A DNA stretch of 24,506 nt from Clostridia bacterium (GTDB lineage: Bacteria > Bacillota_A > Clostridia > Christensenellales > Aristaeellaceae). The stretch covers positions 1 through 24,506 of the forward strand of contig JAFWUC010000060.1 of assembly GCA_017518705.1 (NCBI GenBank), given 5' to 3'. The notes below the pieces were generated by a model. That model searched no databases and was not told the origin of the DNA. It saw nothing but the letters and a program-made list of their open reading frames with translations. The translations under genes and the position numbers were made by a program. This document shows, in pieces, positions 24,264 through 24,506 of this stretch; position 1 is the first letter of the stretch; every line of letters begins with the position of its first letter.

Positions 24264-24292
24264 TTGACAAATGGGCACTAAGGTGATATCAT
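24264..24292 (+). promoter_or_regulatory. Promoter of the tRNA cluster
   Basis: -35 TTGACA (24264-24269), a 17-bp spacer and -10 TATCAT (24287-24292), 28 bp before the 5' end of tRNA-Val. Confidence 0.8.
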
Positions 24293-24320
24293 ACTAAAAG
24301 TCGCCGTAAGGTGATGCCTC

Positions 24321-24393
24321 GGGAGCATAGCTCAGTTGGGAGAGCACTTGCCTTACAAGCAAGGGGTCACAGGTTCGAGCCCTGTTGTTCCCA
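24321..24393 (+). tRNA. tRNA-Val (anticodon TAC)
   Basis: A 73-nt cloverleaf: acceptor GGGAGCA/TGTTCCC, D stem GCTC/GAGC, anticodon stem CTTGC/GCAAG with loop CTTACAA (anticodon TAC), T stem ACAGG/CCTGT with loop TTCGAGC, discriminator A. The CCA end is not encoded. Confidence 0.97.
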
Positions 24394-24398
24394 TACGT

Positions 24399-24472
24399 GG
24401 TCCGGTAGTTCAGTTGGTTAGAATGCCAGCCTGTCACGCTGGAGGTCGAGGGTTCGAGCCCCTTCCGGATCG
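24399..24472 (+). tRNA. tRNA-Asp (anticodon GTC)
   Basis: A 74-nt cloverleaf: acceptor GGTCCGG/CCGGATC with one G-U pair, anticodon stem CCAGC/GCTGG with loop CTGTCAC (anticodon GTC), T stem GAGGG/CCCCT-like with loop TTCGAGC, discriminator G, the Asp identity base. No CCA is encoded. It starts 5 bp after tRNA-Val. Confidence 0.96.
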
Positions 24473-24478
24473 TAATGT

Positions 24479-24506
24479 GCCTCGGTAGCTCAGTCGGTAG
24501 AGCAGG
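24479..24506 (+). tRNA. Third tRNA of the cluster, 5' part only (cut by window end)
   Basis: A 5' acceptor strand GCCTCGG, then TA, the D stem GCTC/GAGC and the loop AGTCGGTA are visible before the window stops, ahead of the anticodon. tRNA-Phe often follows Val and Asp in Bacillota clusters and its D arm looks like this, but the isotype cannot be read. Confidence 0.8.

Noticed and set aside
1..24506. CRISPR arrays, rRNA genes or insertion sequences
   Set aside because: No regularly spaced repeats, rRNA-like stretches or transposase genes were seen. The only recombinase is the tyrosine integrase of the tRNA-Lys element.

Overview
The window looks like chromosomal DNA from a fairly GC-rich member of the Bacillota (Firmicutes), probably an uncultured Clostridia-type lineage. 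The signs are gene order and content: dprA-topA-trmFO-hslV-hslU, cdaA-cdaR, and lepA directly followed by hemW. Strong GGAGG ribosome-binding sites, several TTG and GTG starts, and textbook sigma-A promoters (TTGACA-like, 17 bp, TATAAT) fit the same picture. The exact lineage cannot be read from the sequence.

Layout. (1) Positions 1-413 hold the 5' part of a gap (GAPDH) gene on the minus strand, with its promoter. (2) Positions 603-3054 are a small AT-rich integrated element. It is bounded by 43-bp perfect direct repeats, and the right copy is the 3' half of an intact tRNA-Lys(CTT). It carries a complete tyrosine integrase, an N-terminally truncated WYL regulator and about 470 bp of decayed DNA. 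(3) Positions 3244-12209 form one long plus-strand gene run with its own promoter and a strong terminator: a zinc-ribbon membrane protein, an exported protein, lepA, hemW, a secreted barnase-type ribonuclease, its barstar-type inhibitor, a MATE transporter and a large exported protein. (4) Positions 12283-14447 (minus) hold a translationally coupled pair, a radical SAM protein and a URO-D superfamily protein; the pathway is not recognised. (5) Positions 14601-14966 hold rsfS with its own promoter and terminator. (6) Positions 15013-17602 (minus) hold cdaA, cdaR and a small membrane protein, all joined by ATGA overlaps; this is the cyclic di-AMP synthesis locus. (7) Positions 17772-24184 (minus) hold the dprA-topA-trmFO-hslV-hslU operon, driven by a good promoter upstream of dprA. 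(8) Positions 24321-24506 begin a plus-strand tRNA cluster (Val, Asp and a third cut by the window end).

Most interesting points. The adjacent barnase/barstar genes form a secreted RNase and cytoplasmic inhibitor module inside a translation-related operon. The catalytic residues are visible (Lys83, Glu129, Arg139, Arg143, His159). The radical SAM/URO-D pair is a candidate for an undescribed small-molecule or cofactor pathway. The tRNA-Lys element has clear att sites and swapped the terminator of its host tRNA gene. Long antisense ORFs opposite the GC-rich genes were judged to be shadows.
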